64,000 bases of DNA from contig NZ_CP136865.1 in NCBI RefSeq assembly GCF_045689245.1, forward strand, positions 3,658,001-3,722,000, in the 5' to 3' direction. This DNA is from Congregibacter brevis (GTDB taxonomy: Bacteria > Pseudomonadota > Gammaproteobacteria > Pseudomonadales > Halieaceae). A program made the translations under genes and the position numbers. Below the pieces are notes generated by a model. It did no database searches. It was not told the origin of the DNA and worked only from the letters and a program-made list of their open reading frames with translations. Below, one piece after another: positions 15,712 through 23,276 of this stretch (positions are counted from its first letter, which is position 1; every line of letters starts with the position of its first letter).

Positions 15712-18264
15712 CTATCTACCTTTGGGCTTCCGCTTGGGGCCACTCTTAGCGCCGGACGCAGCACCGCCCTTAGCGCCAACCTTTGCCAGCCCTTTGCCAT
15801 TCTTTGCACGTTTAGTACTGGGGGCCTGCTTAGACGCACTCCCGCTGCCACCACTACCACGATTGCGCCCACCCGACTTCGCTCCGGACTTTACTGGCAG
15901 CTTTCCTTTTGCGCGTGCACCAACACCTTGGCCAGCCTTAGACGATGATTTTGTTGAACCGCCACCACCTTTACCGGAACCAGAACCTTTGCGTTTTCGA
16001 GACTCCGGGAGAGCGACAGGCTCCAGATCAATCTTGCGCTCATCTAAATTGACCGCAGCCACCAACACCTTGATCGCTGCGCCCAACTGAAAACTGCGTC
16101 CCGTTCGTTCACCAACCAGTCGCTGCTGCGCCGCATCAAATCGGTAGTAGTCACCGGGAAGCGACGTGACGTGCACAAGTCCTTCTATATAAAGGTCGTT
16201 TAACTCTACAAACAGGCCAAAGTTAGTGACCGCGCTAACCACGCCGTCAAACTCGGTACCCACGTGCTCGCGAAGATACTCACACTTAAGCCAAGACTGT
16301 ACTTCTCGCGTGGCTTCGTCGGCCCTCCGCTCAGTGAGAGAGCATCGCGTACCAAAGGCGGCCATCACCGCGTCGTCATAGGGGTAAATCTGCGCCTTCT
16401 TTAGCTCCGACGCTCCCCGTACGCGCTGTACCAGCTTACTGCGCTCTTTCGAGCGTATGACACTGCGTATCGCGCGGTGCACCAATAAGTCAGGATATCG
16501 GCGAATGGGCGATGTGAAGTGCGCATAGCCGGGATAGTTAAGACCGAAGTGCCCAAGATTTTCTGCTTGATAAACCGCTTGGCTCAAAGAACGGAGAAGC
16601 ATGGTTTGGACAATGCTCGCATCGTCGCGCGTAGCGATTTGCTCAATGAGCAACTGATAATCCTCAGGCGTAGGTTTCAAACCTCCGCGCAAACCCAACC
16701 CCAGCTCACCCAGAAACGCGCGAAGGTTTTCCAGCTTCTGCTCACCCGGTCCTTCGTGTACACGATAGAGTACGGGAAGCTCATGGCGTTCGAAGAAGCG
16801 TGCGGCTGCAACGTTAGCGCAGAGCATGCACTCCTCAATCAGCTTGTGCGCGTCATTACGCTGCACAGGGACAATGGCATCGATTTTTCGCTCATCATTA
16901 AAAATGATGCGGGTTTCGACGGTCTCAAAATCAATGGCTCCACGTTCTTCTCGAGCCTGTCTCAAAACTTTGTAAAGTGAGTGCAGTTGCTCGAGGTGGC
17001 GCACTAACTTATCGGGCACCGCGCTGCTGGAACCCGTATCCAAAACCTCAGCCACCTGGGTATAAGTGAGTCTGGCATGGGAGTGAATGACTGCCTCGCA
17101 AAAACGAAACTGCTTGAGCTCCCCAGTGCTGGTAATCTCCATTTCGACAGCCAAGGCAAGACGATCGACTTGCGGCTTTAGAGAACACAAACCGTTGGAC
17201 AAGACTTCCGGAAGCATGGGCACCACTCGCTCCGGAAAATACACAGAATTACCGCGCTCAATGGCCTCTTTGTCCAGGGCACTCGTCACACCCACATAGT
17301 GAGAGACATCAGCGATAGCGACCCAAAGGCGCCAGCCGCCTAAACGGCGTTTTTCACAGTAGACAGCGTCATCAAAATCTCGCGCATCTTCACCATCAAT
17401 GGTGACAAAAGGCTTATTACGCAGATCTATTCGGTGTTTCTTATCTTCCTCTTCGGGCTCTTCACTCAGCGCGGCCGCTTCGTCCAGCACCGCGTCCGGC
17501 CACTCGTAGGGAATCGCGTGGGAACGTATAGCAATGTCAATCTCGAGCCCCGGATCCAAATGCTCACCAAGGACCTCAACGATCTTGCCCTTTGCACCTA
17601 AACGGTTCTCTGGGTAGTGCGTTATTTCAGCGGTGACAATCTGTCCATTTTGCGCGTCACCCTTGAGTTTCGGAGGAATGAGAATCTCCTGATGGATGCG
17701 CGCGTTATCGGGTAGCACGACCCCTATACCGCTTTCTTCCTGATAGCGTCCGACAACCCGGCTAACACCCCGCTCCAGCACTTCGACGACCTTACCTTCG
17801 GAGCGTCCGCGAGAATCAACACCGGTAACAGCAACAAGCACGGTGTCGCCATCAAACAAGCTGCGCATATGCCGCGCACTCAGATACAGGTCTTCCTCGC
17901 CGTTTTCGGGCTGTGCAAAGCCATAGCCATCCCGATGCCCCTGGACACGACAGCGCAACAAATTTAGAGCTTCAACCAGACCATAGGCACCCCTACGGTC
18001 TATATGCAATTGCCCATCCCGCTGCATGGCACGCAGGCGCCGACGCAAGGCCTCCAAATCACGATCGTCAGACAACGCAAGATCCTGCGCTATACGGTCA
18101 TTCGTTAGAGGGCCATCAGCGCCCCGAAGCAGCTCCATGATGGCTTCTCGAGACGCAATGGGATGATCGTAACGCTCTGCCTCACGGTGAGCATGGGGGT
18201 CTGAAGATTTGCTGCGTGGCTGTCGTTGTTTTTGCGGCTTTTGCGGCTTGCGCTGCTTTGACAT
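15712..18264 (-). CDS. rnr: Ribonuclease R
   Basis: RNase R is a processive 3'-5' exoribonuclease that degrades structured RNA and matures small RNAs with SmpB. The order is an N-terminal basic helix-turn-helix region (ASREAIMELLRG), cold-shock domains, the RNB catalytic domain with DGEDARDFDDAVY holding the metal-binding aspartates, and an S1 domain (EFDGVVSAVTNFGLFVEL). A 95-residue tail extremely rich in Lys, Gly, Ser and Arg closes the protein. ATG at 18264 (MSKQRKPQ) is chosen; the extra 32 codons upstream look non-coding. The product is 850 aa. Confidence 0.96.
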   Translation of the reverse strand: MSKQRKPQKPQKQRQPRSKSSDPHAHREAERYDHPIASREAIMELLRGADGPLTNDRIAQDLALSDDRDLEALRRRLRAMQRDGQLHIDRRGAYGLVEALNLLRCRVQGHRDGYGFAQPENGEEDLYLSARHMRSLFDGDTVLVAVTGVDSRGRSEGKVVEVLERGVSRVVGRYQEESGIGVVLPDNARIHQEILIPPKLKGDAQNGQIVTAEITHYPENRLGAKGKIVEVLGEHLDPGLEIDIAIRSHAIPYEWPDAVLDEAAALSEEPEEEDKKHRIDLRNKPFVTIDGEDARDFDDAVYCEKRRLGGWRLWVAIADVSHYVGVTSALDKEAIERGNSVYFPERVVPMLPEVLSNGLCSLKPQVDRLALAVEMEITSTGELKQFRFCEAVIHSHARLTYTQVAEVLDTGSSSAVPDKLVRHLEQLHSLYKVLRQAREERGAIDFETVETRIIFNDERKIDAIVPVQRNDAHKLIEECMLCANVAAARFFERHELPVLYRVHEGPGEQKLENLRAFLGELGLGLRGGLKPTPEDYQLLIEQIATRDDASIVQTMLLRSLSQAVYQAENLGHFGLNYPGYAHFTSPIRRYPDLLVHRAIRSVIRSKERSKLVQRVRGASELKKAQIYPYDDAVMAAFGTRCSLTERRADEATREVQSWLKCEYLREHVGTEFDGVVSAVTNFGLFVELNDLYIEGLVHVTSLPGDYYRFDAAQQRLVGERTGRSFQLGAAIKVLVAAVNLDERKIDLEPVALPESRKRKGSGSGKGGGGSTKSSSKAGQGVGARAKGKLPVKSGAKSGGRNRGSGGSGSASKQAPSTKRAKNGKGLAKVGAKGGAASGAKSGPKRKPKGR

Positions 18265-18681
18265 AGGTTTTCCGGTGAGAGTGCGAGATCGAAAATCGCA
18301 GATAAGGTCAGTATACGTGATGATCGATAACACTGGGGAACAGCCGTGAGTTTCGCGCACGATCCGGCACTGATACGAGGCATCTATGCAGATGGTAAAA
18401 CTGAATAACGCGCTAGCTTCATGTGCTGGTCGGCAATTGTGACCCGGAACCCTTGGGGAATCGCGAAGCCAAGCCCTTGAAACTGCATTGCGCGCAAGGC
18501 CTTTTGAACACGGTCGAATAACACTTTCATGTGGCTGTTCGAGGACAGGAGGGCTATCTACAAGAATCTTCGGAAGGACTTGGAGAATATCAGTTACACT
18601 GCCGCACCGCCTCGCTAGCTCTCGCGCTGCGCGTTACGCCCACCTATACACTGGCACCAATACACAGGTAATCCAAAGACA
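18265..18681 (+). other. 417-bp region without a supported protein gene
   Basis: This gap between rnr (leftward) and the sorting-tail protein gene (rightward) holds the decayed tRNA-Leu half described separately, and presumably the rnr promoter. On the minus strand a TATACT hexamer lies about 50 bp before the rnr start, without a clear -35. A 65-codon open frame at 18488-18685 has no ribosome-binding site and no recognisable product, so I do not call it. Confidence 0.5.
18386..18430 (+). pseudogene. Decayed tRNA-Leu 5' half (tRNA remnant)
   Basis: This segment aligns without gaps to the 5' half of the intact tRNA-Leu(CAG) at 19475. From the D arm through the anticodon arm I count about 30 identities in 39 positions, including the exact run CGCTAGCTTCA and then GTGCT. 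The anticodon stem can still pair with one G-U, but the loop reads TTCATGT (anticodon CAU). The conserved D-loop GG is GA, the acceptor arm is lost and no T arm follows. It is therefore a remnant or partial duplication, not a working tRNA. Confidence 0.6.
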
Positions 18682-19389
18682 ATGAAAAGCTCGAAAGCAA
18701 TTGCAACGCCCCTGCGCCTAACGTTCTTTTGGCTACTTACCTCTTGCGGCTCGACGTTCGCTCAGACAACGGTACCGATCAATGTAAAAGACAACATTAG
18801 CTCATCAGTGGGCTCAGATGTGACCGGCTCCTTTAATCAACAAATTCTACCCGGCCGTCAAATCATAATGACACCGATCACGCTGAATCAGCCGACGTCA
18901 ATTACACGAGTCGTGCAACGCAGCAACCAAACCTTGACCTCGACCTCTGCATTTGCCTACTTCATTCACGAGCCGAGTCCACCCTATGCTTTCCTTGAAT
19001 CAGGGCCAGCGACATTAGACACCAGAGCCTCGACCTCTGACATCACCCTGACTGGAGCCAATACAAATCGGGATGAGTTTAGCCTCGCCACGTCGGTATT
19101 GCCCCCGGGCGACTACTTTTTTGGCGTTGCCGGAAACGATAGCCAAAGCTACCAATTGATAGGAAGCACCGTCGGACCAGGCCGCGAACCACTTCTCGCG
19201 GAATCCGGTGGGGCACCATTTATCGCCGGCACCGACATCAGGTTGTTTATGAACATCTTCGGGGCGCAAACACCAACAGACGTAAAAACGGTGCCCGTAA
19301 TGGCCTGGCCGCTTCTGCTACTGATGAGCTTTGCACTAACTATCATTGCTCGGCGACACGTTAAAGCAGCCAGAGGACGCGCCGCTTAA
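18682..19389 (+). CDS. Exported surface protein with IPTL/PEP-CTERM-like sorting tail
   Basis: No family is recognised for the 235-aa body. An N-terminal signal peptide (about residues 10-28, ending in STFAQ) is followed by a Thr/Ser-rich, beta-type region. The C-terminus has a tripartite tail: VPVMAW (about residues 207-212), one hydrophobic helix, and basic RRHVKAARGR. This resembles the IPTLxxW variant of exosortase-recognised sorting signals, so the protein is probably processed by an exosortase and delivered to the surface or matrix. No exosortase gene is in the window. The start has only a weak ribosome-binding site. It lies between the tRNA-Leu remnant and the intact tRNA-Leu. Confidence 0.65.
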   Translation: MKSSKAIATPLRLTFFWLLTSCGSTFAQTTVPINVKDNISSSVGSDVTGSFNQQILPGRQIIMTPITLNQPTSITRVVQRSNQTLTSTSAFAYFIHEPSPPYAFLESGPATLDTRASTSDITLTGANTNRDEFSLATSVLPPGDYFFGVAGNDSQSYQLIGSTVGPGREPLLAESGGAPFIAGTDIRLFMNIFGAQTPTDVKTVPVMAWPLLLLMSFALTIIARRHVKAARGRAA

Positions 19390-19414
19390 CTCTCCGACCC
19401 AGATCAGCTCGTGA

Positions 19415-19443
19415 TTGACAAAACCGAGGGCGCTACGTAATCT
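19415..19443 (+). promoter_or_regulatory. Sigma-70 promoter of tRNA-Leu
   Basis: A perfect -35 TTGACA (19415-19420), a 17-bp spacer and a -10 TAATCT (19438-19443) precede the tRNA by 31 bp. A GC-rich discriminator (TCGCGCCC) follows the -10. That combination is typical of stable-RNA promoters under stringent control. Confidence 0.85.
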
Positions 19444-19474
19444 TCGCGCCCTCAATGAGCGCTGCCTCGTTGAT

Positions 19475-19561
19475 GCCCAGGTGGTGAAATTGGTAGACAC
19501 GCTAGCTTCAGGTGCTAGTGCTCGCAAGGGCGTGGAGGTTCAAGTCCTCTCCTGGGCACCA
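19475..19561 (+). tRNA. tRNA-Leu (anticodon CAG)
   Basis: The 87-nt gene folds as a class II tRNA. Acceptor arm GCCCAGG (19475-19481) pairs with CCTGGGC (19551-19557). The anticodon stem CTAGC/GCTAG encloses TTCAGGT, giving CAG. A long variable arm and a T arm with GGTTCAAGTCC follow. The 3' CCA is encoded at 19559-19561. It decodes CUG leucine codons. In related genomes a tRNA-Leu also sits beside rnr. Confidence 0.97.
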
Positions 19562-20050
<489 letters not shown>

Positions 20051-21010
20051 TCAGGACACCATGCGCTTAAACGCGCTCTTGTGCTTATCAATGAGCTGGT
20101 GCTTTAAGGCACCCAAAATATGGGCCCCCAAAACAATGTACAGAAGATACGGCAATAAGTATTTGTGCATCATCCCCCACACGATGGTACCCGTCTTACT
20201 GAAGCCCCATAGCGGCTCGAGTTCCCATGCAAAGAAGAATGTGGGTGCACCATGAAAACTAGTCATGACAAAACCCGATACTGGAATCAGGATCATCATT
20301 GCGTAAAGACTGATGTGCGCAGCGTGGGCAAGCTTTCGCTCCCTTGCGCTAAGCGAAGCATCTAAAGCGGGTCGCGGCGACTTTCGATTCCAAAACAATC
20401 GGAACACAACAAGTGCCAAAACAATAACGCCAATAGTCTTGTGCACCACATAGTACTCAAGGCGATAGGCCGTGCCTTCGGGGATAATCGACGCGAAGAT
20501 ACCCATGGGAATGAGCGCCAGGAAGAGCAGCGCGGTGGTCCAATGAAGAACACGAGACACTCGACCATAGCGATCTGCTTCATTTGCGGCACCGAGCGCC
20601 AAGTTGTCGGTAGCTTTGCTTTGCTTGAAAGCGACACTGAGCAACGCGACCCCAGCAAGCAGCGAGATGATAGCCTGAATCCAGAGTAATACGGGTTTTG
20701 CAGAATCAAGGGGCGTTTGATTGGGCTTTGGGTTTTCCAAAAAACCTGTGCCCAGAACATACAATAAGAACCAGGCCGCTATAGACAAGCAACCGAAGGC
20801 AGCCAAAATACTGCCAAAAACCCGGACCCTTGGTGCATTGTGATTCAAAAACCAGGCTGTCAATCCAGACGCTAAAACAATACTCAGCGCTACCCAGCTT
20901 TCACTATTCCCCGGTTGACGTTCGCTAATCTGCAGCGCCTCGACGGCCGCTGCGCTTTGGCAAATAGCAAGACTCACTAGCGCAAGAAGAACCCGCTGCA
21001 ACACACCCAT
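20051..21010 (-). CDS. Cytochrome b561-family membrane protein with N-terminal extension
   Basis: A 319-aa inner-membrane protein. The C-terminal half (about residues 150-315) is a four-helix di-heme cytochrome b561 of the CybB type, with candidate heme ligands in VLHWTTALLF, YYVVHKTIG, HAAHISLYAMM and MHKYLLPYLLYIVLGAHILGALKH. The N-terminal half has a signal-like start (ending near SAAAVEA) and three more hydrophobic helices, so it is about twice the size of a plain CybB. It probably moves electrons between quinol and a periplasmic or membrane partner; the partner is unknown. AAAGGAA precedes the ATG. It lies downstream of the oxidoreductase gene, separated by a nested inverted repeat. Confidence 0.82.
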   Translation of the reverse strand: MGVLQRVLLALVSLAICQSAAAVEALQISERQPGNSESWVALSIVLASGLTAWFLNHNAPRVRVFGSILAAFGCLSIAAWFLLYVLGTGFLENPKPNQTPLDSAKPVLLWIQAIISLLAGVALLSVAFKQSKATDNLALGAANEADRYGRVSRVLHWTTALLFLALIPMGIFASIIPEGTAYRLEYYVVHKTIGVIVLALVVFRLFWNRKSPRPALDASLSARERKLAHAAHISLYAMMILIPVSGFVMTSFHGAPTFFFAWELEPLWGFSKTGTIVWGMMHKYLLPYLLYIVLGAHILGALKHQLIDKHKSAFKRMVS

Positions 21011-21070
21011 ATCACTTCCTTTCGGCGCCTGTACGCCAGAGTTATAAACTAAGACAAAACACCAGCAAAC

Positions 21071-21140
21071 GCCGACTGCGTTTAAGGCTTGCGCTAGTTC
21101 TGACGATACGCCGTTTAAACGCAGCTCAAAAACAGTCGGC
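21071..21140. repeat. Nested inverted repeat between oxidoreductase and cytochrome b561 genes
   Basis: The left arm CTGCGTTTAA (21076-21085) has a perfect partner TTAAACGCAG at 21115-21124. GCCGACTG (21071-21078) has a perfect partner CAGTCGGC at 21133-21140, with 8 nt intruding on the right side. The arms can form a long stem with one bulged side or alternate hairpins. On the minus strand it lies just after the oxidoreductase stop and before the cytochrome start, so it may act as terminator, processing site or operator. Confidence 0.6.
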
Positions 21141-21155
21141 GGTGTCTATGTACAG

Positions 21156-22154
21156 TTACAGCTTGACGATCAACTTACCGCGGTTACCACCCGTGAAGAA
21201 AAGATTCAGGCCCTCTATGGCCGACTCCAAACCTTCCAGTGTGTGCGTGCGGAATTTAACTTTGCCGCCCAAAACATAAGGAGTAAGTTTTTCCAGCAGA
21301 GCCGGTGCGTCACCAAAATGATCAGGCATCGCGAAGCCGCGTACCGTAATACGCTTCTTGATAAGCGGTATCCAGTTTGGCCCGGCTGCAGGATCAGCAC
21401 TTCCATAATCGGCAATCATCCCGCACACAACAATGCGTCCGTGAGCATTCATACGATGGAACACATGGTGTTGAATTGCGCCACCGGTGTTTTCGAAATA
21501 AATATCCACACCATCGGGTGTCAGCTGAGCCAGTTTTGCAGCGATGTCGTCAGACTTGTAGTTAATCGCGCCGTCAAAGCCGAGCTCATCACAGATCCAC
21601 TGACACTTCTCATCGTCGCCAGCCACACCGATGACTCGAAGACCATCCGCTTTTGCTAACTGACCCACGATTGAACCGACGGACCCGGCGGCGCCGCTAA
21701 CGACAATAGTCTCCCCGGACTTGGGGTCGCCAAAGCCGTACAGACCCTGCGTGGCCGTCATTCCGGGGAGGGCGAATACCGCCAGTACCGTTTCGGGATC
21801 AAGGCCAGGGGGAAGCTTGTTAAAACCTTCACCGTTGCTGACTAAGTACTCAGTCCATCCGGTCATACCGCGGACCGCATCGCCAACGGCAAAATCAGCG
21901 TGATTGCTCTCCACCACCGTACCTACGCCAGAAGCTCGCATGACCTCGCCCAGGCCAACCGGCGGAATATAACTCTCCGGATCGGGGCTCATCCAACCAA
22001 TCATCGCGGGATCCAAGGACATGTGCGTCTGCTTGATGAGAATTTCGCCGGGCCCTGGCGACGGAATGTCTGAGCTAACGACATCAAACAGATCCGGCGT
22101 AATCGCTCCGGGGGCAGGACGGGCTACTAAGTTAATGCGGGTATAGGTACTCAT
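21156..22154 (-). CDS. NADP-dependent MDR-family oxidoreductase (CurA / leukotriene B4 dehydrogenase type)
   Basis: A 332-aa cytosolic medium-chain reductase without zinc. The GroES-like N-domain (SLDPAMIGWM, VGLGEVMRASGVGTV) leads to the Rossmann fold with VVSGAAGSVGSIVGQLAK. VDIYFENTGG and NWIPLIKKRITVRGF, near the C-terminus, are typical of enal/enone 2-alkenal reductases. It probably reduces alpha,beta-unsaturated ketones or aldehydes with NADPH. AGGAG precedes the ATG. It is divergent from a LysR gene across 136 bp containing a perfect palindrome, the classic arrangement of a LysR regulator and its target. Confidence 0.9.
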   Translation of the reverse strand: MSTYTRINLVARPAPGAITPDLFDVVSSDIPSPGPGEILIKQTHMSLDPAMIGWMSPDPESYIPPVGLGEVMRASGVGTVVESNHADFAVGDAVRGMTGWTEYLVSNGEGFNKLPPGLDPETVLAVFALPGMTATQGLYGFGDPKSGETIVVSGAAGSVGSIVGQLAKADGLRVIGVAGDDEKCQWICDELGFDGAINYKSDDIAAKLAQLTPDGVDIYFENTGGAIQHHVFHRMNAHGRIVVCGMIADYGSADPAAGPNWIPLIKKRITVRGFAMPDHFGDAPALLEKLTPYVLGGKVKFRTHTLEGLESAIEGLNLFFTGGNRGKLIVKL

Positions 22155-22239
22155 GGTGATCTCCTGTTAATGCTCTTGCGTTGATAAAGGCATTATTACT
22201 TCATGTAATTCCGTGTTATATAGCCCAATTAGCGCAACT

Positions 22240-22260
22240 TTGTTGTCTTTAAGACAACAA
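22240..22260. promoter_or_regulatory. Perfect palindrome, candidate LysR operator
   Basis: The arms TTGTTGTCTT (22240-22249) and AAGACAACAA (22251-22260) are perfectly complementary around one central T. The site is 30 bp before the LysR ATG and about 86 bp before the divergent oxidoreductase start. This suits autoregulation plus divergent control by the LysR protein. Confidence 0.7.
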
Positions 22261-22290
22261 TAAAATTCAACTCATACTGCGAGCCCCGCC

Positions 22291-23184
22291 ATGGATCAGC
22301 TAAGAGCACTGCGCTATTTCTGCAAGGTCGTAGAAACCGGCAGCTTTACCCGTGCAGCCGAGGCTTACTCCGTACCGCCTTCCTCACTGTCTCGCCGTGT
22401 AGCCGATCTCGAGAAAAGCCTCGGCGCCAACTTACTCAAGCGTAGTACGCGTGTTGTAAAGGTCACCGAAATCGGCCAAATCTACTTTGAGCAGATTCAG
22501 GACATCCTCCTGCAGTTAGAGCAAAGTGACGAGGCTGTACGCAGCTATCAGGCCAAGCCCATGGGGCAGCTCCGGATCAGTTCCATGGTTGGTTTTGGAG
22601 AACGATCACTGCTGCCATTACTTGGGGAATTTAAAATCCTCTACCCCGACATCATTTTGGATGTGAGTCTCAGTGACGAGCTCTCTACCTTGGGCAGGGA
22701 CGATGTAGATATCGCGATACGCGGCGGCTATGCGCCCAATGAGCGAGTGCAGGCTATCCGTTTAATGGACAATGAGTTTATTCCTGTGGCCTCCCCAGCC
22801 TATCTAGAGACCATGGGCACGCCAGACGGTGTCTTTGAACTACGGCAACATAAGGGGTTGTTTTATAGGACGCCAAACGGGCCAACACCTTGGCTATGTG
22901 AACTCGCCGGGGAATGGCATGACGTATCCGCACCTGCTGTGGCGGTATCAAACAATGGTAAATGGTTAGGAGAGCAGGCCGTCGCTGGACAGGGCATCAT
23001 GATGGCGCCCCGCTGGTCCCTGGCCGACTATCTGGCCAAGGGAGAGCTGTGCGAGCTACATTTTGATCCAGTGCTGCGCATCAGCCAAAATGCAGAACTG
23101 GCGATCTACCTGCTGTATCAGAAACAACGCTACCTTGTGCCTAAGGTGAAAGCCGCCGTAGATTTTCTCGTGGCGCGATTCTAA
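22291..23184 (+). CDS. LysR-family transcriptional regulator
   Basis: A 297-aa regulator with an N-terminal winged helix (MDQLRALRYFCKVVETGSF...SSLSRRVADLEKSLGANLLKRSTR) and a periplasmic-binding-like effector domain from about residue 90 (GQLRISSMVGFGERSLLPLLGEF). The effector is unknown. Its divergent neighbour is an NADP-dependent enone/aldehyde reductase, so a reactive carbonyl or aromatic signal is plausible. That is inference only. Confidence 0.93.
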   Translation: MDQLRALRYFCKVVETGSFTRAAEAYSVPPSSLSRRVADLEKSLGANLLKRSTRVVKVTEIGQIYFEQIQDILLQLEQSDEAVRSYQAKPMGQLRISSMVGFGERSLLPLLGEFKILYPDIILDVSLSDELSTLGRDDVDIAIRGGYAPNERVQAIRLMDNEFIPVASPAYLETMGTPDGVFELRQHKGLFYRTPNGPTPWLCELAGEWHDVSAPAVAVSNNGKWLGEQAVAGQGIMMAPRWSLADYLAKGELCELHFDPVLRISQNAELAIYLLYQKQRYLVPKVKAAVDFLVARF

Positions 23185-23276
23185 AACGGGTCCACCCACA
23201 AAACGAATGAGAGGCCCGTCGCCACTACTGTTACCCGGCATACGCTCAATTTGACGCTATATGCGCGCACAAGGCT

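Noticed and set aside
15371..16090. 239-codon plus-strand open frame, proline-rich, over rlmB and the rnr tail
   Set aside because: It is the antisense image of the Lys/Gly/Ser-rich RNase R tail and of rlmB, with no ribosome-binding site or known family.
18488..18685. 65-codon frame before the sorting-tail protein gene
   Set aside because: No ribosome-binding site and no recognisable product; it ends over the next start by chance.
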